64,000 nucleotides of DNA from Vespula vulgaris (GCF_905475345.1 NC_066586.1:9200900-9264899), one strand, 5' to 3'. Counted from the stretch's first letter, positions 28,168 to 41,686 are shown. Program-made: numbers and translations. The notes: generated from the sequence alone by a model not told the origin.

Positions 28168-28593
28168 ACTATTTATTTATTAATTAAATATCTTTCTAAA
28201 TATAAATTATAAATTATAAAACTTGATACACCGGCAATTATTTCATTCAACTCATGCAGCTCAGTCAATTGTTATTGGATAATGGCCTCCGATAATTCGC
28301 AAGTCGCAATATCTGTATTGTCGCTATTGTCGCCATCGTATGTATGCGCTCTCTGGCGATAACGTTTTTTGTTAGATTTAAATTCGTTATTATTATTTTT
28401 TTTTTTATAAATTGAACAGATTTCGTGTAATTGTAGGTAAATAAGAAGTAGAAAACATTTCAACATTTTGACATTCAACTATATCATTCTTTTGTAAATA
28501 CATAAACTGTACTTATGAATATAAGGAATGCAAGTTCTCACTTAAACATTAAATCAATGTAATCTACCATTTATTTTTTAATAAAGAAAAAAA
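28168..28593. promoter_or_regulatory. Shared divergent promoter, Ddx1 / Nprl2
   Basis: The two start codons are 426 bp apart in opposite directions with no gene between them, so both promoters must lie here. No TATA box or DRE stood out. A 68-codon minus-strand frame (28272-28478) with a hydrophobic start sits here, but nothing else supports it as a gene. Confidence 0.6.
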
Positions 28594-30337
28594 ATGATAT
28601 CAACTTTGGAAATTGTGGAGGATAAAATTCAGGAAGGACCAATACGATGTATATTCTTTTCCGAATTTCATCATATAGCTGGCCCAAAAATTACTTGTCA
28701 GGTTAAGTTGAAAGATTATAATAAAAATTTCTTATTAAGTCCAGAACATTTAGTTCGTTTTATCTTTCATTTTTCACAGGTACCTGATAATTTTGTATCG
28801 AAAGATATATTTGATAATGTCAGTGTTTATATTATACCAAAGGCACAATTACAAAGAAGTACAATTACTGTGTAAGTTAAAAATGTTTATTAACATTCAT
28901 TGTTCAGTATGAATAAATAAACAAATATGCTAATTATTTTAGGACATTGAAAGATTATAAAATCTTAGGATTTCCAGTGAAAATAGATGATAAAAAATAT
29001 GCAAGAAATGCTTTTTATTTTAATTTATGTTTTGTGTGTGATTCAGAAGCTCGTACAGTTCATTATGAACCAGTAGTTAAGAAGATGTCTGATTTTTTGG
29101 TACTTATTTACCTTAATAAATTTTTATATTTATAATAATATAAAATAGCACATTTGACAATACAATATACTTAAATAGACTTCTAAATTTTGTATATATT
29201 AGATGGCTTTAGAAATTGAGAACTGTTTCTTATCTGCTTCCGATGATAAAACTAGATTGGCAGAAATGCTGGGACATGTTATGCAGGAATTAAATTTGCA
29301 TAAAATGTGTACATTAACGGGTAAAACTTGTATATATTTAATATTTTATTATAATAAACATACTTCTCTATTAATAAATTTATTTTTAAGAGGGAACAAT
29401 GACATCACATTTGAAAGTAGTAAAGCTAGCACCAGAACCTAAGCCAGTCCTTGATCATCAAGTACCAATATTCTTAGAAGGTAGGGAAGCATTTCAGAGT
29501 GATCAATGGGATTTAACAACTCAGCAAGTATTACCATATATAGATGGCTTTAACCATGTTGCTCGGATAGCAGCAGAAGCAGACGTTGAAAATAATTTAG
29601 TTAAAAGCTGTGTACAAAATTTGGCGTAAGTTTATATTAAGGAAACTACATACATTTTCAGTTTAATTAATAAATATTATAGAGTATATTTTATTATTTT
29701 CTAGATATTATAGCATTATAACTTTAATTCCAATATTTCAATATAGTAATGTCTATGCAGCAACGCCAAAACTAAAACAATTAGCAGAGGATATCAAATT
29801 ACAAGAAAGATGTATTTCATATTCGTCTAAATCTCGTAAGCACTAGCATCTAATACATTAGTATGTTACAACATAGTTTTTAAAAAGAGATCATTATTAT
29901 TTTTTGTAGCAAGACAACCAGCATATCTCAGGGATATATATCGTATGTATGCAAGCATGACTCATAGCTGCAGTATGAGGGACTTGTGTCAACGTTTAAA
30001 TCCACAAAATTTAAGAATTAATGAAAGAAGATTGGTTCAATTTGGTCTGATTGAAGGTCTTATTCGAAGGGTTTATAAGGTCTGTTCTTGCATTTGAGAA
30101 ATGTTCATATATAGATATTATTCAACAGTATATATACACACTTATATATATATATTTCAGTATCCCATACTTCTACCAGGAATACCATATAATGAAGAAA
30201 CACGAAATAATCCTGTTTATAAGTATTTTACGGGAACATATAATTTGGATGAAATTTGTTGTAGTACAGGTCAGAGCGTGGCACAAATAGAAGAAATCGT
30301 TGAACGTGATCCAAATATTGTTATGTTATGGAAGTAA
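28594..30337 (+). CDS. Nprl2: GATOR1 complex subunit NPRL2
   Basis: Subunit of GATOR1 (with NPRL3 and DEPDC5), the GAP that switches off Rag GTPases and TORC1 at the lysosome when amino acids are scarce. Seven exons: 28594-28871, 28943-29099, 29203-29320, 29391-29625, 29705-29835, 29910-30079 and 30161-30337, all in phase, giving 421 residues (human 380, fly about 410). The N-terminal longin-like region shows IRCIFFSEFHHIAGPKIT and KYARNAFYFNLCFVCDSEA. The middle has QWDLTTQQVLPYIDGFNHV and AEADVENNLV. The C-terminal winged-helix part has YSNVYAATPK, RRLVQFGLIEGLIRRVYKYP and the ending DEICCSTGQS...DPNIVMLWK, all characteristic of NPRL2. It is slightly longer than human because of an extra segment before the ISREL-equivalent helix. 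It converges on CFAP45 with 166 bp between stops. Confidence 0.96.
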
Positions 30338-30462
30338 CTCAGTTATACAAATTATATATATATATGCTTATATACATTAAGATTTTGTATATTATAGATA
30401 ATGAAACAAGAAATCTTTTTATTATAATGGATATAAAATGTTAAATATACATAAGCATAGTA

Positions 30463-30468
30463 TTTATT
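30463..30468 (-). terminator. Poly(A) signal for CFAP45
   Basis: AATAAA on the minus strand, 36 bp past the CFAP45 stop codon. Confidence 0.5.
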
Positions 30469-30503
30469 ATCAAATAAGAATTCTCACAAGATGTATATAT
30501 GTA

Positions 30504-32472
30504 TCATTTAATATTTTCAATCATGCGTTTAACTTCATTAATATATATTTCAGGTACCTTGCTCTCTCTCATTTCTTCACATTTTTTATTCATAGCCTCC
30601 TGTAACTTTTTCTTGCGCATAGCAACTTGTGTACGAATTGCCAATCCTTCTTCAAACATCTTCTGTCTTGCTTGAATACGTTCTCTTTCCTTTTCATTCA
30701 CCTAATGAAAAAAAAAAGGAAAATTTAGATGAATTTATAATATAAGTATAAAAATCGTATAAACATTCAAAATATTTTTAACGATCATGTAGATGAACCT
30801 GTTTTAATATTTCACTACGATGGACAAGAGCTTCTTGTTGTTTCTTTTCACGGTTTTTCTTATCATGGCAAAATGCTTCCTTTTGTACACGTAGAATTCT
30901 TTCAAATTCACATTTTTCTCTGTCAATTTCAATTGCTTGTATTAATTTCTTATTCTTTATTTGTTCTTCTCTCCCTTTCCGAAGATCCTGTATAGTTTCA
31001 ATTTTTTTCATAGCTTCTTCTTTTTCTTTCCGTCTCCATTCCCTCTCTACTTCTTCTTGTATACGGTCTGCATTTATTGCATCAATTTGTGCCTAGAATT
31101 TCATTATTTATATAATATTTCTATACCATTTGATTTCATTGTTATAGTAGATGAATGTTTACTTGAAGATCTTGTGCGTGCTTTGCCTGTACAGCCAATC
31201 TTTCTTTTTCCTGCTCTTTATATAAATTTTCCGATCTTTGCTTTTCATCTAATTGAGTTTCTCTTTCTTCTTTATATTTTTTATATTGTTTTATCCTAAA
31301 AAAGTTACGTGAATTTAATTGGCTTATTTATTTAATACAAAAAATTGTAGATGTTACCTTAAATCTATTATTCTATTTTCCTCTTGTTCCATAACTTTAA
31401 AATGCTTCAATTGTTCATTCACTTCTGCTAGATCTTGACGGATTTTAGCACTTTCAGCTTCCTTATGACGTAATTTTTCTATTTCTACTAATTGCCAAGT
31501 TATATTATTCATATTAATTAGCTGACTCTCCTCTTGCTTTCTTTCAAATTCAAGTATTCGTTGCTCTTCATTCTCTGTAATTTGATCCTTTAAAACCTTT
31601 GCAAATATTTGTTTCCTAGAAATTTCTTCTTCTTCCTTTTTTAAATCTTCCTCAATCGCCCATCTTCTTTCGTTTTCCATCATGTCATTTAAACGTTTTT
31701 CTTCTTCTGCTAATTCTTGTTTGATTAATTTCTTTTCAGCTATCTACAAAAGACCAACTTTTTCATAATTTGTTGTATATTAAAGTGAAATCTAATTCCT
31801 TAATGCAATATACCTGCATATCTCTTATGGCTCTACATTTAGTTTCTAAGATAAGCCGATTATACTTTTGAATTTCCTCTTCTTGCTCGAGCTTTAAATT
31901 GTAAGCTCTTTCAAGTAAATGCATTGTCCTTTTTCTAGCTTCTTCCTCGACTTCATTTAATATTTTGTCTTTTTCACGTGTCTTTGTTAAGTCCATCCTA
32001 CGAATAGCTTCTTTGCGCATCATGCTATCCTTGGTAAGTCTATATCTTTCCTCTTCTGCTAGTGCAATAGTTGCTTGTTTCTCTTCTTTGGTGACATAGT
32101 GACCATGCTTTTTAAACTCCTTATACTTTTTTTTTGTAATAACAATTGGTTTCCTTGATCCAATAGAAGCAGTAAGATGCTTCGGCTTTCCATTTTCAGT
32201 TCGAGTCTTCTCTGTCTGAAATTCGTAAAGAATTTAGGAGTCTGTATTTTATGGAAAACCGATTATTTAGAAAAAAAAAGGTATATTTATAATGATAAAT
32301 ATTTAACGTTTTTTACCTTCCATTCTCCAAATACAATAGATCTTCTTAAGTTTGCTGAGATTATATTCGATGTATATTTTTCGTTGTCACGATATTTTGA
32401 TTTACCGCAGAAGGACACTTGTCTTCGTAAAGGAATATCTATAGTATTTGAAATGTTCAAAGTTTTTGACAT
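30504..32472 (-). CDS. CFAP45: Cilia- and flagella-associated protein 45 (CCDC19-type coiled coil)
   Basis: Microtubule inner protein of motile-cilium doublets; in insects expected mainly in sperm flagella and chordotonal neurons. Six exons on the minus strand: 32472-32317, 32215-31814, 31743-31358, 31295-31163, 31092-30799 and 30701-30504, phases consistent, 522 residues (human about 550). Nearly the whole protein is Glu/Lys/Arg-rich coiled coil. Family landmarks include ARKRTMHLLERAYNLKLEQE, TKCRAIRDMQ, EEKRLNDMMENERR, EREWRRKEKEEAMKK, REKCEFERILRVQKEAF and the C-terminal MFEEGLAIRTQVAMRKKKL. These line up in order with vertebrate CFAP45. The N-terminal ~55 residues (exon 1) are not conserved by eye, so the start MSKTLN rests on the open frame and a good donor. 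It shares the 4.7-kb upstream gap with the MYND gene. Confidence 0.9.
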
Positions 32473-33459
32473 GATTTTGAATTACCGCGCTATGCATTAG
32501 CCATTTGAAAAACAGTTCACTTCCGGATTAAACATGTATTTTCATTCAATTTGTTTAATGTCAACGAAATTCATCACAATTTTTAATTAGTATAATGCTT
32601 CAACTAGATTCCAAATTCATATGTGAACTCGACACAAATTGCTGCTGTTATCCAAAATGGAATACTATTGAAAAATAATTACACCATAGGATGTCACGTT
32701 CGTTTGTTCGATAGTTACATGTAAATACATGGTGCTACCTGAAGATTAATCAATTTTTGTGAAATCGATTTAATATTTAAATATGAAATAAAAAAACTAA
32801 TTATTACGTGGATATTGTAAATCCTAATCTAATGTATAAATTTAACATTTTTATTATAAAACTGATTATCGGTACACGGACGCAGATAATATTTATTATC
32901 ATAAATATGTAATGCTTTAATTTCGAATTATAGTATCAATATATTAACTTCGATTCTAGATGTATAGACAGACCGTTTGTTACAAGCGTAGAAAAGTACA
33001 CGTCAATACAGGTGAACATTATACATTTGTAGTACATTATAGCGTATTCTCTTTCTATATTAAGAGGACAAAAAAAATATAAAAATTGTAATGTCGAATA
33101 TGTATAGATAGGAAATAGAAGAATGAGAAAGACTTGAAAGATAATTAGAAGAAAAAAAGTAATATATTATATTTTATGAATGCAAAGCAATCGATCGAAC
33201 ACTCATCTATTCATTAAATATGTACTTAACAGATATAAAAATTATATTTTGCCATATCATTGAAATAACGTGTATATTTTTAAAAAGATAAGTAATCTAT
33301 TTGTGTACTTTAGTATATTCAAGAATCATTAGTATTAGAAAATAAAATATTTGTTTTTAAAATAAAGCTGTTAAAAATAAAAAACATTATTGTTTCATAA
33401 GAAAAATACATCTTTGAGTTGATCGAAAAAAGAAAATTTAGATTAAAAGTGTAAGTTCT
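32473..33459. other. Intergenic, upstream of CFAP45
   Basis: AT-rich, no coding sequence recognised. It must contain the CFAP45 promoter near its left end. Confidence 0.6.
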
Positions 33460-33506
33460 TCGACCAATGAGCTTAATCGATAACGACTACTGGTGGCGCT
33501 ACTACA

Positions 33507-33514
33507 TGACGTCA
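33507..33514. promoter_or_regulatory. CRE/ATF palindrome
   Basis: Perfect TGACGTCA in a promoter-like island. Confidence 0.5.
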
Positions 33515-33690
33515 TTACGCGGCGCTGTTGATCGTAGTTGTCACATTCATTCTTCGCGCGCCGTTTCTATCGCATTGTTTGCCAAGTATTACCGCCAAGT
33601 CCAACTGTTTTAATATTTCTAAATAATACGTTGATTTCTTTTTTCTTTGGATTTGCGTTCGCTTTTCTATTTGTTTTTATATGAAAAAAT

Positions 33691-33695
33691 GAGAA

Positions 33696-33733
<38 letters not shown>
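33691..33733. repeat. (GA)n microsatellite
   Basis: Imperfect then perfect GA repeat of about 43 bp. Confidence 0.95.
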
Positions 33734-33734
<1 letters not shown>

Positions 33735-33935
33735 AAGATAAGCGTCAACAATCGAGTGGATTTGTAGAGACATAGAAATTGTGTCCTTTTGGTGTGGTAG
33801 ACGAAACACGTGTACCTATCGCATAAACCGCGTGCTCTATGCAACGTGAAAGGATTTATTTAATAATTATCCATGGAGGAACTATATTTGTGGTTATTGT
33901 CCCCCAACAAGGAACCTACTTGAATCGTTATCATT

Positions 33936-36900
33936 GTGAGTAATTTAAATACTTCATAACTATCTTTTGAAGATTACGATGACAGAATTTATTAAGCATT
34001 TCGTAATATGATTCGCACCTGATCGATAAGGTAGCAATTGTTTTGGCAGGACAAATTTAAAAGACGATAATTGTCGATCTATTTATACATCTTTTAGCGA
34101 GGTCCTTTATCATAGAGAAAAGAAAATATTGGATTATACAATCCTCTACACGGATAACAGAGTTGAATTTTAGACAGATCGAAGATCAATGGAAAGTAAC
34201 ATGAAAGAGTTGCAAGGAACGTTTCTTCTAGACCAGCGATGAGTAAGACTGGCTAATACGTGATGGCGTGACGGCACCGTATTCGATAAAAAATTAATAG
34301 CAGTCTGTGGGCGGATCTGAAAGTTGGTACAATGAAACTTTTCAAAACAACGCTCGATTGCATATTTAATACGATAACATTGTATTCCTTGTATCGGTAG
34401 ATATTAACGTCGTTCGAAATCGCGTGCAAATTTTTTATCGTACTGTAAAGCATGTTTTTATATTCTTTCGTAAAGATGAAGACTATCAGAATACGTATTC
34501 CTTCAAAATTTCCTTTTATTATTCTCATTGTTTCTTAGGAATTATTTTCTAAAGGAAACAAATTATATATTGGTAAGAGTAAATAGAAAAAGAACAAAAT
34601 TTATCTTATAATTGAATTTTTCTCTCCCCCCCCCCCCCCCTCTTTCTCATTCTTTCCATTACATAAGATTAAAAATCAAGTAGCAGTTGATCGTATATTG
34701 TCGAATATATTAAAATAAATCGCACATTAACGACGAATAGGATAGTGAGTTTCACGCTTTATGTTCGACGTCTGATCGAACGAATTCGGTGATCCTTACA
34801 CAGCGAGTAGTAAAGCGCTATTACTAAAGTCTATGCTATGCATGAATAGACCGAACGCATCCATCTATCCAGTTGGAAGTATTTTCAAACATCGTTGTAC
34901 ATTTGTCCAACAAAACTCTCGTCCGTTATACTTGATGTACGATTTGATAAATTTCTATTAGTTTATATTTTCACTCGAGAAACGTATATATAAATATTAT
35001 TAAAAAGGATATGTAACGTTATCTCATTTTTCCGATTTTTTTCAAACTTTCAAGTGGATAAAACATAAAACGTATGATAATTACACGTTCTTATTATACC
35101 GACAATATATTTGTAAAATTAACAGTAGGAACTGTTTTTTCCATTATGTTCTATTGACTATGAAAGGATAAACAAGCAGTTTGTCGTCTCTTAGCTCGGT
35201 ATTTATTAATGACAGTGCGAACTCGATGGGAAGGCAATCGATAAGCGTCCAGCTATTATTTAAAATGCATCTTACACAGTATAGTGAAAGTGACGTGGTA
35301 AGAATGCACGTTTTATTATTACATCCTAAGTGTAAAATCTAAAATTACTTCAGATGATCGATCTATCGAGAGTACGGAAAAAATAAGAAAAATGTGTTTT
35401 TTAAAAATGAAGAAATGTAGAAATGACTGTCATTGTTACAAATTCATTGACTTTCACTTTGCTCCTATAACTTTTTGTTATTTTAGTTATCGAAATATGC
35501 AGCTTATTTTATGAAGTGTATTACTTGCTCTATTCTGTTAATGATGTATTCGGTTTCTCTTTCAAAACCGAAATTTTTCATGCATTTTGAAAACTTTTAC
35601 GAACAGTGAAAAGTTAGTGCAGAGGTACGATTAGTCGGTAAACCAATGCATAATTTAATACCTAAGGAACAAAGAACTTGAATATTAGAAAACTGGTATT
35701 CGCTATAGACGCATACACTTATATAAATATGCGAAAAAGAGGAGAGGCAGAAAAGGAATCGCGATGGGAATTAAACGTGATAGAATATAATGAGAAATAG
35801 CAAGGCTTATTCGCCGTTCGTGTTGCACTCATATGTATGTAGAACGTCGTCTATTTTTAGGATCATCGAAAAGAAAAAAACTCAATACCTATTCTCGAAT
35901 CGATGTAGGTATATCATTCACCGTGTAATATCCCTCGTGTATCCTTCGAATAATATCGGCAAGTGATCTAATCAGATGCGAGCCCTTCGAAAGAGAGGAT
36001 AGTCCTCCTTTATTATTTATCATACCACTTGTCAGTTTCCCACTTTCTACTTGGACAACATCGAAGTGTGTACATTTACATGCATACGATCGCACTATGT
36101 GTCGTTTTGCATCCGAGTCTATTCTCCGGATTGCTCGTGTTGTTTCGTGCGAATGAATAAGTCAAGAGCGGAGTGTCCCTCACAAGACAATTTCCCCCTT
36201 TGCGTAGGTCACCTACAACTCCTTACCGATCGCTCTCGATAAGGATAGAGGACTTTAAGAAACTTTCAAACGATCATCATTTTGCTTTTCGTCCGCTAAC
36301 CGAGCAACGGTTTTAAACTGGAAACGAACGCAAATTATTTTTTCCTTTATCCTTTACAATTTACTTCTTACTACAAATGAGTCTAGTTGCCAGATGCAAT
36401 GTAATCCTTATTCGATGTATTAGTCAAATAGAAAAAGATTAAATATTTATCGAACATTTATCAATTATTATTCGATTATTCGATTATTCGATTATTCGAT
36501 GAAGAAGAGGGAAGTTATAACCCTTCCAACACGCATTGCCCTTCCAGTTGACACCATTCCCACCTGCGCCAACGATAGAGCGTTTGCTGTTGGCCAATTA
36601 AAATCGCCTGTTGCGTATGAAAGGGTTCCATAAGGTCGGCATTATGGGGTGTTAAAAAGTGGGGGTTAAAAAAGTCTTAGTAGATTCTTCACTTTGTTAT
36701 CGGATACGCATCAGGATTTTGTAACCAATATTTGCTTCTCATTGTCAAGCAAGGCAAAAGAATTTTCTTTTTTTTCTTGTTCTTACCATATGAATGTGAT
36801 CTATTGTAGTCGTAATATAATAAAAATTAATGCAGTTTATAGTGAAAATATAGGATATAAAAAAACACGGGGATACGACACGTGACGAAGAGCGAGAAAT

Positions 36901-37193
36901 CGGTTCTTTGAATTATTTCCTTCTCTTTTCCCTTTTCTTTTTTTCGAAATTCTTCAAAATTGCCTGTGATTCGATTAAAAGGGCTTGCATGTGACACGTT
37001 ATTCGATTACTACTTCCGACCGAATTGGTGCATTTATTGTCAGGCTATCGACAAAATACGCGAGGATAGACGCGTTCGTTATCGTTCCTCGCCCTTTAAT
37101 ATTAACGATTAGAAAAGTTCCTATCGAAATTTAGTTTCTATCCTTTTTACCGAGCTCGAGCGGCGTTCTTCGATCAAAACTTGGTGAGCCTAA
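33936..37193 (+). other. Probable first intron of the MYND gene / intergenic
   Basis: About 3.3 kb with no recognised coding sequence. It has a poly-C tract at about 34627-34640 and an 8-bp tandem repeat at 36467-36500. Confidence 0.5.
36467..36500. repeat. Short tandem repeat, unit ATTATTCG
   Basis: About four copies of an 8-bp unit. Confidence 0.85.
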
Positions 37194-40100
37194 ATGCGCG
37201 GGTTTTTTGGAGTGCCTGGCGCGGAGAGGAGATACAGGAGGAAAATTTCAAAAAAACGACTTTGTCTTTCCAAAATTCCTCGTGATTCTTGTGAATTCTC
37301 GAAAACGTCTGTTTATTCGACTGGATTAGGCCCGGGAGAAGAGATCGTACACGAGGAACCGATCGTCGTGGATTTAACTAACGATGACGCTAAACTAACG
37401 CGGAAAGAAAGAGAAACAAGTACAAGTAGTTCAGGTATGAAATGGCTGTAATACAAGAAACAGTATTTCTCTGTAAGATATTAAATACTAATAATACTAT
37501 AATATAATATTCTGCAAAATGTTTATGCAGGATTTTTAAATTTTTATTTTAATTTAATGCTATTTTCGAAATGAGAGAAAAGTTGAACCAAAGTTACTCG
37601 TTGATCTTCTTTGTAACGTGTAATTTGATTTTTATATATATTTCATATAGCATAAGAGAATTCTTGCTGCTTACGTAGCTAAAAAATGAATGGAACATTA
37701 ATTGATGTGTTGCAGAAGATTACGCTATGATAGCTGACAGTTCGAACAGATTTCATCGCGATAATAATAGCAACAATGGTATAGCTACGGCATTACGCGA
37801 TCGCGGATCATGCGTGATCCCGATTCAACCGAATCATTGCCTTCCTATACATCCAGCACCACCGGTTCCAACTCGAGCTCTACCTATACCAAAGTCTCGA
37901 AAATCTCGTTCTCCAATATTGAAACTCGTGAGAGCTTCGATTTTAGACGCAGTCAACGTGGAACCAGTCAAATCAACGACTTTGGAAACTAACGGCGATC
38001 AGGAGGAAGAGAATAGCGCTACTTTTTTCCCTGAACGAAGTCGGGAACAGAAAACTTCCTTAGAGGAAACAAACTCGGTGCTGCAAACGAATCAAAACTC
38101 TTGTTCCATCAAAATCGTAGATCGCCTTAAACGGAAGATCACCGATGAAAAGTCTAAGGAACGTGGAAAAGATGCTACGAAGGATTCGAAGAAAAGAAGA
38201 AAATCTTCTGACGTTAATTCAGACGGTGGATTCAATGAATTGTTTACAAATTCTATAGCTAACATCGACAAAGAAGGAAAGACAGAGCTTTGTAATGATA
38301 AAAAGTATGCAATGTCGATCGTGGGATCAACAACAGAGATTAATTTTGGAAAGGAGAAGATCGTACCACCGCTAAGATTGAAGAAAGTCATTCAGGAAGG
38401 TAATTAAAAAAGGATAAAAACTAATTATTTAATCATTAAAAATCACCATTATTCCATCACGTTTCATTAGTGTTATTGTCTATAGGAAAAGATGGCGATC
38501 GTGGTAACGCGGAACTACCCTCGAACGGAGAAAAAGAGGCCAATTATAGAATAGTCACGGGTGCTACGCCTCGTCCAGAAGCGCAGTCTATTCCGACAAT
38601 TTGCGAATATTGGACCAGAGAAAATTTCGATAATGATGATAACTTCGACGTTGCGTTGACAAGTTCGACCACTCACGACGTCGTTCGTCGATCTCCTGTC
38701 AAAAGCGACGATTACAAATTGAAATATAGACGTAATAGATTAAAACAAAAGCTCAAAGAATTACAAGACAAGGCCTTAGATCTATCTCAGGAAATAGCAA
38801 ATGCGCCTAATATTATGAATTCTAGTACGCAACGAAACACAAGACTCAGACAAATGATGAACTGCTATGAGAAGCAAATAGAAAATGTTTCAAAGTTACT
38901 TAATAAATTATATAACGAGAATCCTGTAGCGAACAAGTTTGTCGACATTGATGAAAATAAGAGAGAACATCAATGGGATGACGAATTCGTTCAAAATTTT
39001 TCTCCAATTTCGTCACCAGAACCACCGAAACTGTCACCACGTTCCCCAATAAATCAAAATAAGTCACCGAATAGCGTTAGAAATAGTCCACCTGTATTGC
39101 CTAAAGTTTCTTTAAATATTTCATCGAACCTGGATATTCTGGACGAGCACGATGCAGAGGTTAGTCGTGAATCTTATAACTTTGAACATTGTTAAAATAC
39201 TTAGAAGATAAGAGGTTCTCTATATTGCAGACTGTACAGTTGCCAAACGAATCCTCCTGGATCACGTGCGAGAATAATACGGTAGAAATTTCGTCGATGG
39301 CAGATACCTTTTGTGAAGACACGACAAATCAAGAATGGGAGTCTACTAATAATACCGATAGAGAACATCAATTGACAACACCTCCAATTCTTTCGTCAAC
39401 TTCTCTCGATCCGTGTTCCTCAGAAAATATTGAAAATATTGAAAATAGGGAAGTATTTTTCAATAATATTGGAGAAGTTGTAGAAAAAGATAAAATTAAA
39501 ATGATGCATGGAAAAAAGGAGATGATGAAAGAACTCTCTAAGACGATAGAAGTTGTATCAACGAATCACTCAATTATCAAAGAAACGACAGAAATAAGGA
39601 AACATGAGGTACAAGATGCCAATAAAGCAATTCAAATTAACCATATCAAAAGTCCTATAATAAGTTCCGTCACTGGAGCCTCCGAGTTACCATGTAACAT
39701 GAGATGCGATCAAGTAGACGCAACTTTGCCAACACCACCGATAACGAAAACGCAAATATCATCTTCGATCGATATGATGAACATCTTGCAATTAGGATCG
39801 AATTATTATGACTCTACGCTTTTGAAAAAAAATGATTTAGAAACTAATAAAATGGAAGATTCTAAAACAATCCAAAAGGTACACACTGTAGATAATAATT
39901 TCGATCGCGATCAACTATTCTAATTATTCAAAATCTTAGGTACCATCGGGTACGATATCATCAAGGAAGACCAACTATGACTCGATAGCTTCGACTTTCA
40001 ACCAAGTGGAATATCCTTTTACGGATCAACATTTTCCTGTTCAAAGTAGTAATGATAATCGTATCATAACTGAACAATTTCCTACGCTTGGTAATTGGGT

Positions 40101-41686
40101 GGCCAAAATGTCGAAGAAGCAAGTTTCTAAACAAAAATCTAAATTACAAACTATGGGAAATTCCATTAGTACTATTCCAATGGAAGAACCAATGCGTGTA
40201 AGTTGAAGAATGTTGATAGAATATTCAATTTTTATCAAATAAAAGGATCCTCTTTTATTTGTATTTTATTTCATCAGACTGCAAAGTTCGATACGCACAA
40301 AGTATCACTGAATGAAACGAATACTGCCCATGGTAACAACGTGACAGTAAATATTACTCCACAATGGAATACGGAAAGATGGCATCGTCAACAACATCAT
40401 CAACAACGTCAGCAACAGCAATTATTTCAACACGTGTCTGCTAGTGCAACTCCTCTATCCTTTCCATCTACTACAACTCTGAATACAGGAATTTGCACGC
40501 CACTTTCGACAACTCAATTTTATCCAAATAACTATAACGTAAGTGATGATAAATAACAAAAAAGAATGGTAAAGAATAGTAATTGAATTCATTGGATCCT
40601 CCTTTACAGATTAATCCATATAATGGAGCAACGTTTGGTTATCATTCCACACTGTATCCTGTTTACAATGGTTACACATATCATTCCCGTTTACATCCAG
40701 GAACACCTTTGACAAGTTACCATATACCTATGCAAGATCCTCTTAATTCACCTTTACGTCCATTGTCACGTGTTGATAAGCACATACAGAATTCTTCTTT
40801 GCAGAATTCAAATCGAAATTTTACTTCTGATATTTTAAAATACTCTGGATCACTTCCCGCTGCTAGATCCCAGCCACCAAATGACTTTAGTTTTGATCGA
40901 CTCAGAACAACATCTACCAACAATCATAATGGCGAAGCAAACTGTCTTTCATCACTATTGCTGGCATCTTCATCTCTATCACCAGGGACACAACAAACTT
41001 TACCACGTACACCTCTTAGCGGATATCCAGCTAGCAATAATCAATATGGACGTAACAGAATAATACCAGATGTTGTAGCTGCAGCTGCAGCTGCTGCAGT
41101 AGTTGCAGCAGCTTCTATTGGAAGACAACGTGCCTCTTTACCTTCTTACAGCAAATCTGCAAGCACAGCCATTAATGCCGTCATGGAAGTGGATCCTACT
41201 CGGCTAACTTCAAACATCTCCAATAATCGTACTCGAGAACATCTTTTATCTAATCAAGGACAATCCATTGATGTTGGAACGAAAGAATCACAATGGAACA
41301 GTGCTGGATATCATTCTATACCAAATTTACTTTTAGAAAGATTACCTTTTGTTAGAACAGAACACAATTTCCCTGCAACTTCTACACTTTCTAATAATAT
41401 TCAAAATTCACCATCTATATCGACAGTTTCTCTTCCACAAATGTCGAAAAAAGTTTCTAGAAGCATCGAAAGAGACTGTGAAACGCCACATCTTGGTAAA
41501 GTAAACAGAAGCCCTGATACATTGAGTAATATTAAATGTTCCAATTGTGGTATAGCTGGATCAATGTTCAAATGTCTTGGATGTGAGGTAGCTTTTTACT
41601 GTAATGAAAGATGCCAAGCTCGACATTGGAATATTCATGTTGAAAAATGTCCAAAAAAAATGCCAAAACTGAAAAAAGTAGCATAA
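37194..41686 (+). CDS. Large MYND-type zinc-finger protein, SUMO-motif containing, family not recognised
   Basis: Seven exons: 37194-37434, 37716-38399, 38486-39159, 39231-39878, 39940-40197, 40278-40538 and 40610-41686. All junctions are in phase and give 1,280 residues. Features in order: a SUMO-interaction-like core PIVVDLTNDD at residues 56-65; Lys/Arg-rich nuclear-type stretches (KKRRKSS); a predicted coiled coil around 385-450 (YRRNRLKQKLKELQDKALDL); long disordered Ser/Thr/Pro and Gln/His-rich middle (HRQQHHQQRQQQQ); poly-Ala near 1085; and a C-terminal MYND finger at 1232-1269, C-x2-C-x7-C-x2-C-x4-YC-x3-C-x3-HW-x2-H-x3-C. MYND domains bind proline-rich partners, so a transcriptional co-regulator is a reasonable inference. 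The start is uncertain: a TAA lies directly before ATG 37194 in frame, but exon 1 could begin at an internal acceptor. Confidence 0.85.

Larger units (their letters stand above)
33460..33935 (+). promoter_or_regulatory. Promoter-like island and possible non-coding first exon of the MYND gene
   Basis: A locally GC-richer patch (TGGTGGCGCTAC, GCGGCGCTG, TTCGCGCGCCG) contains a perfect CRE/ATF palindrome TGACGTCA at 33507-33514 and a GA repeat at 33691-33733. A strong splice donor, ATT|GTGAGT, is at 33935/33936. A 16-codon frame (ATG 33873, stop 33921-33923) precedes it and would be an upstream ORF. I infer the first exon of the next + strand gene. Confidence 0.4.

Noticed and set aside
28272..28478. 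68-codon minus-strand frame with hydrophobic start in the Ddx1/Nprl2 promoter
   Set aside because: Signal-peptide-like start only. It lies wholly in the shared promoter and has no family features.
30961..31299. 112-codon + strand Phe-rich frame
   Set aside because: Antisense shadow of the CFAP45 coiled-coil exons.
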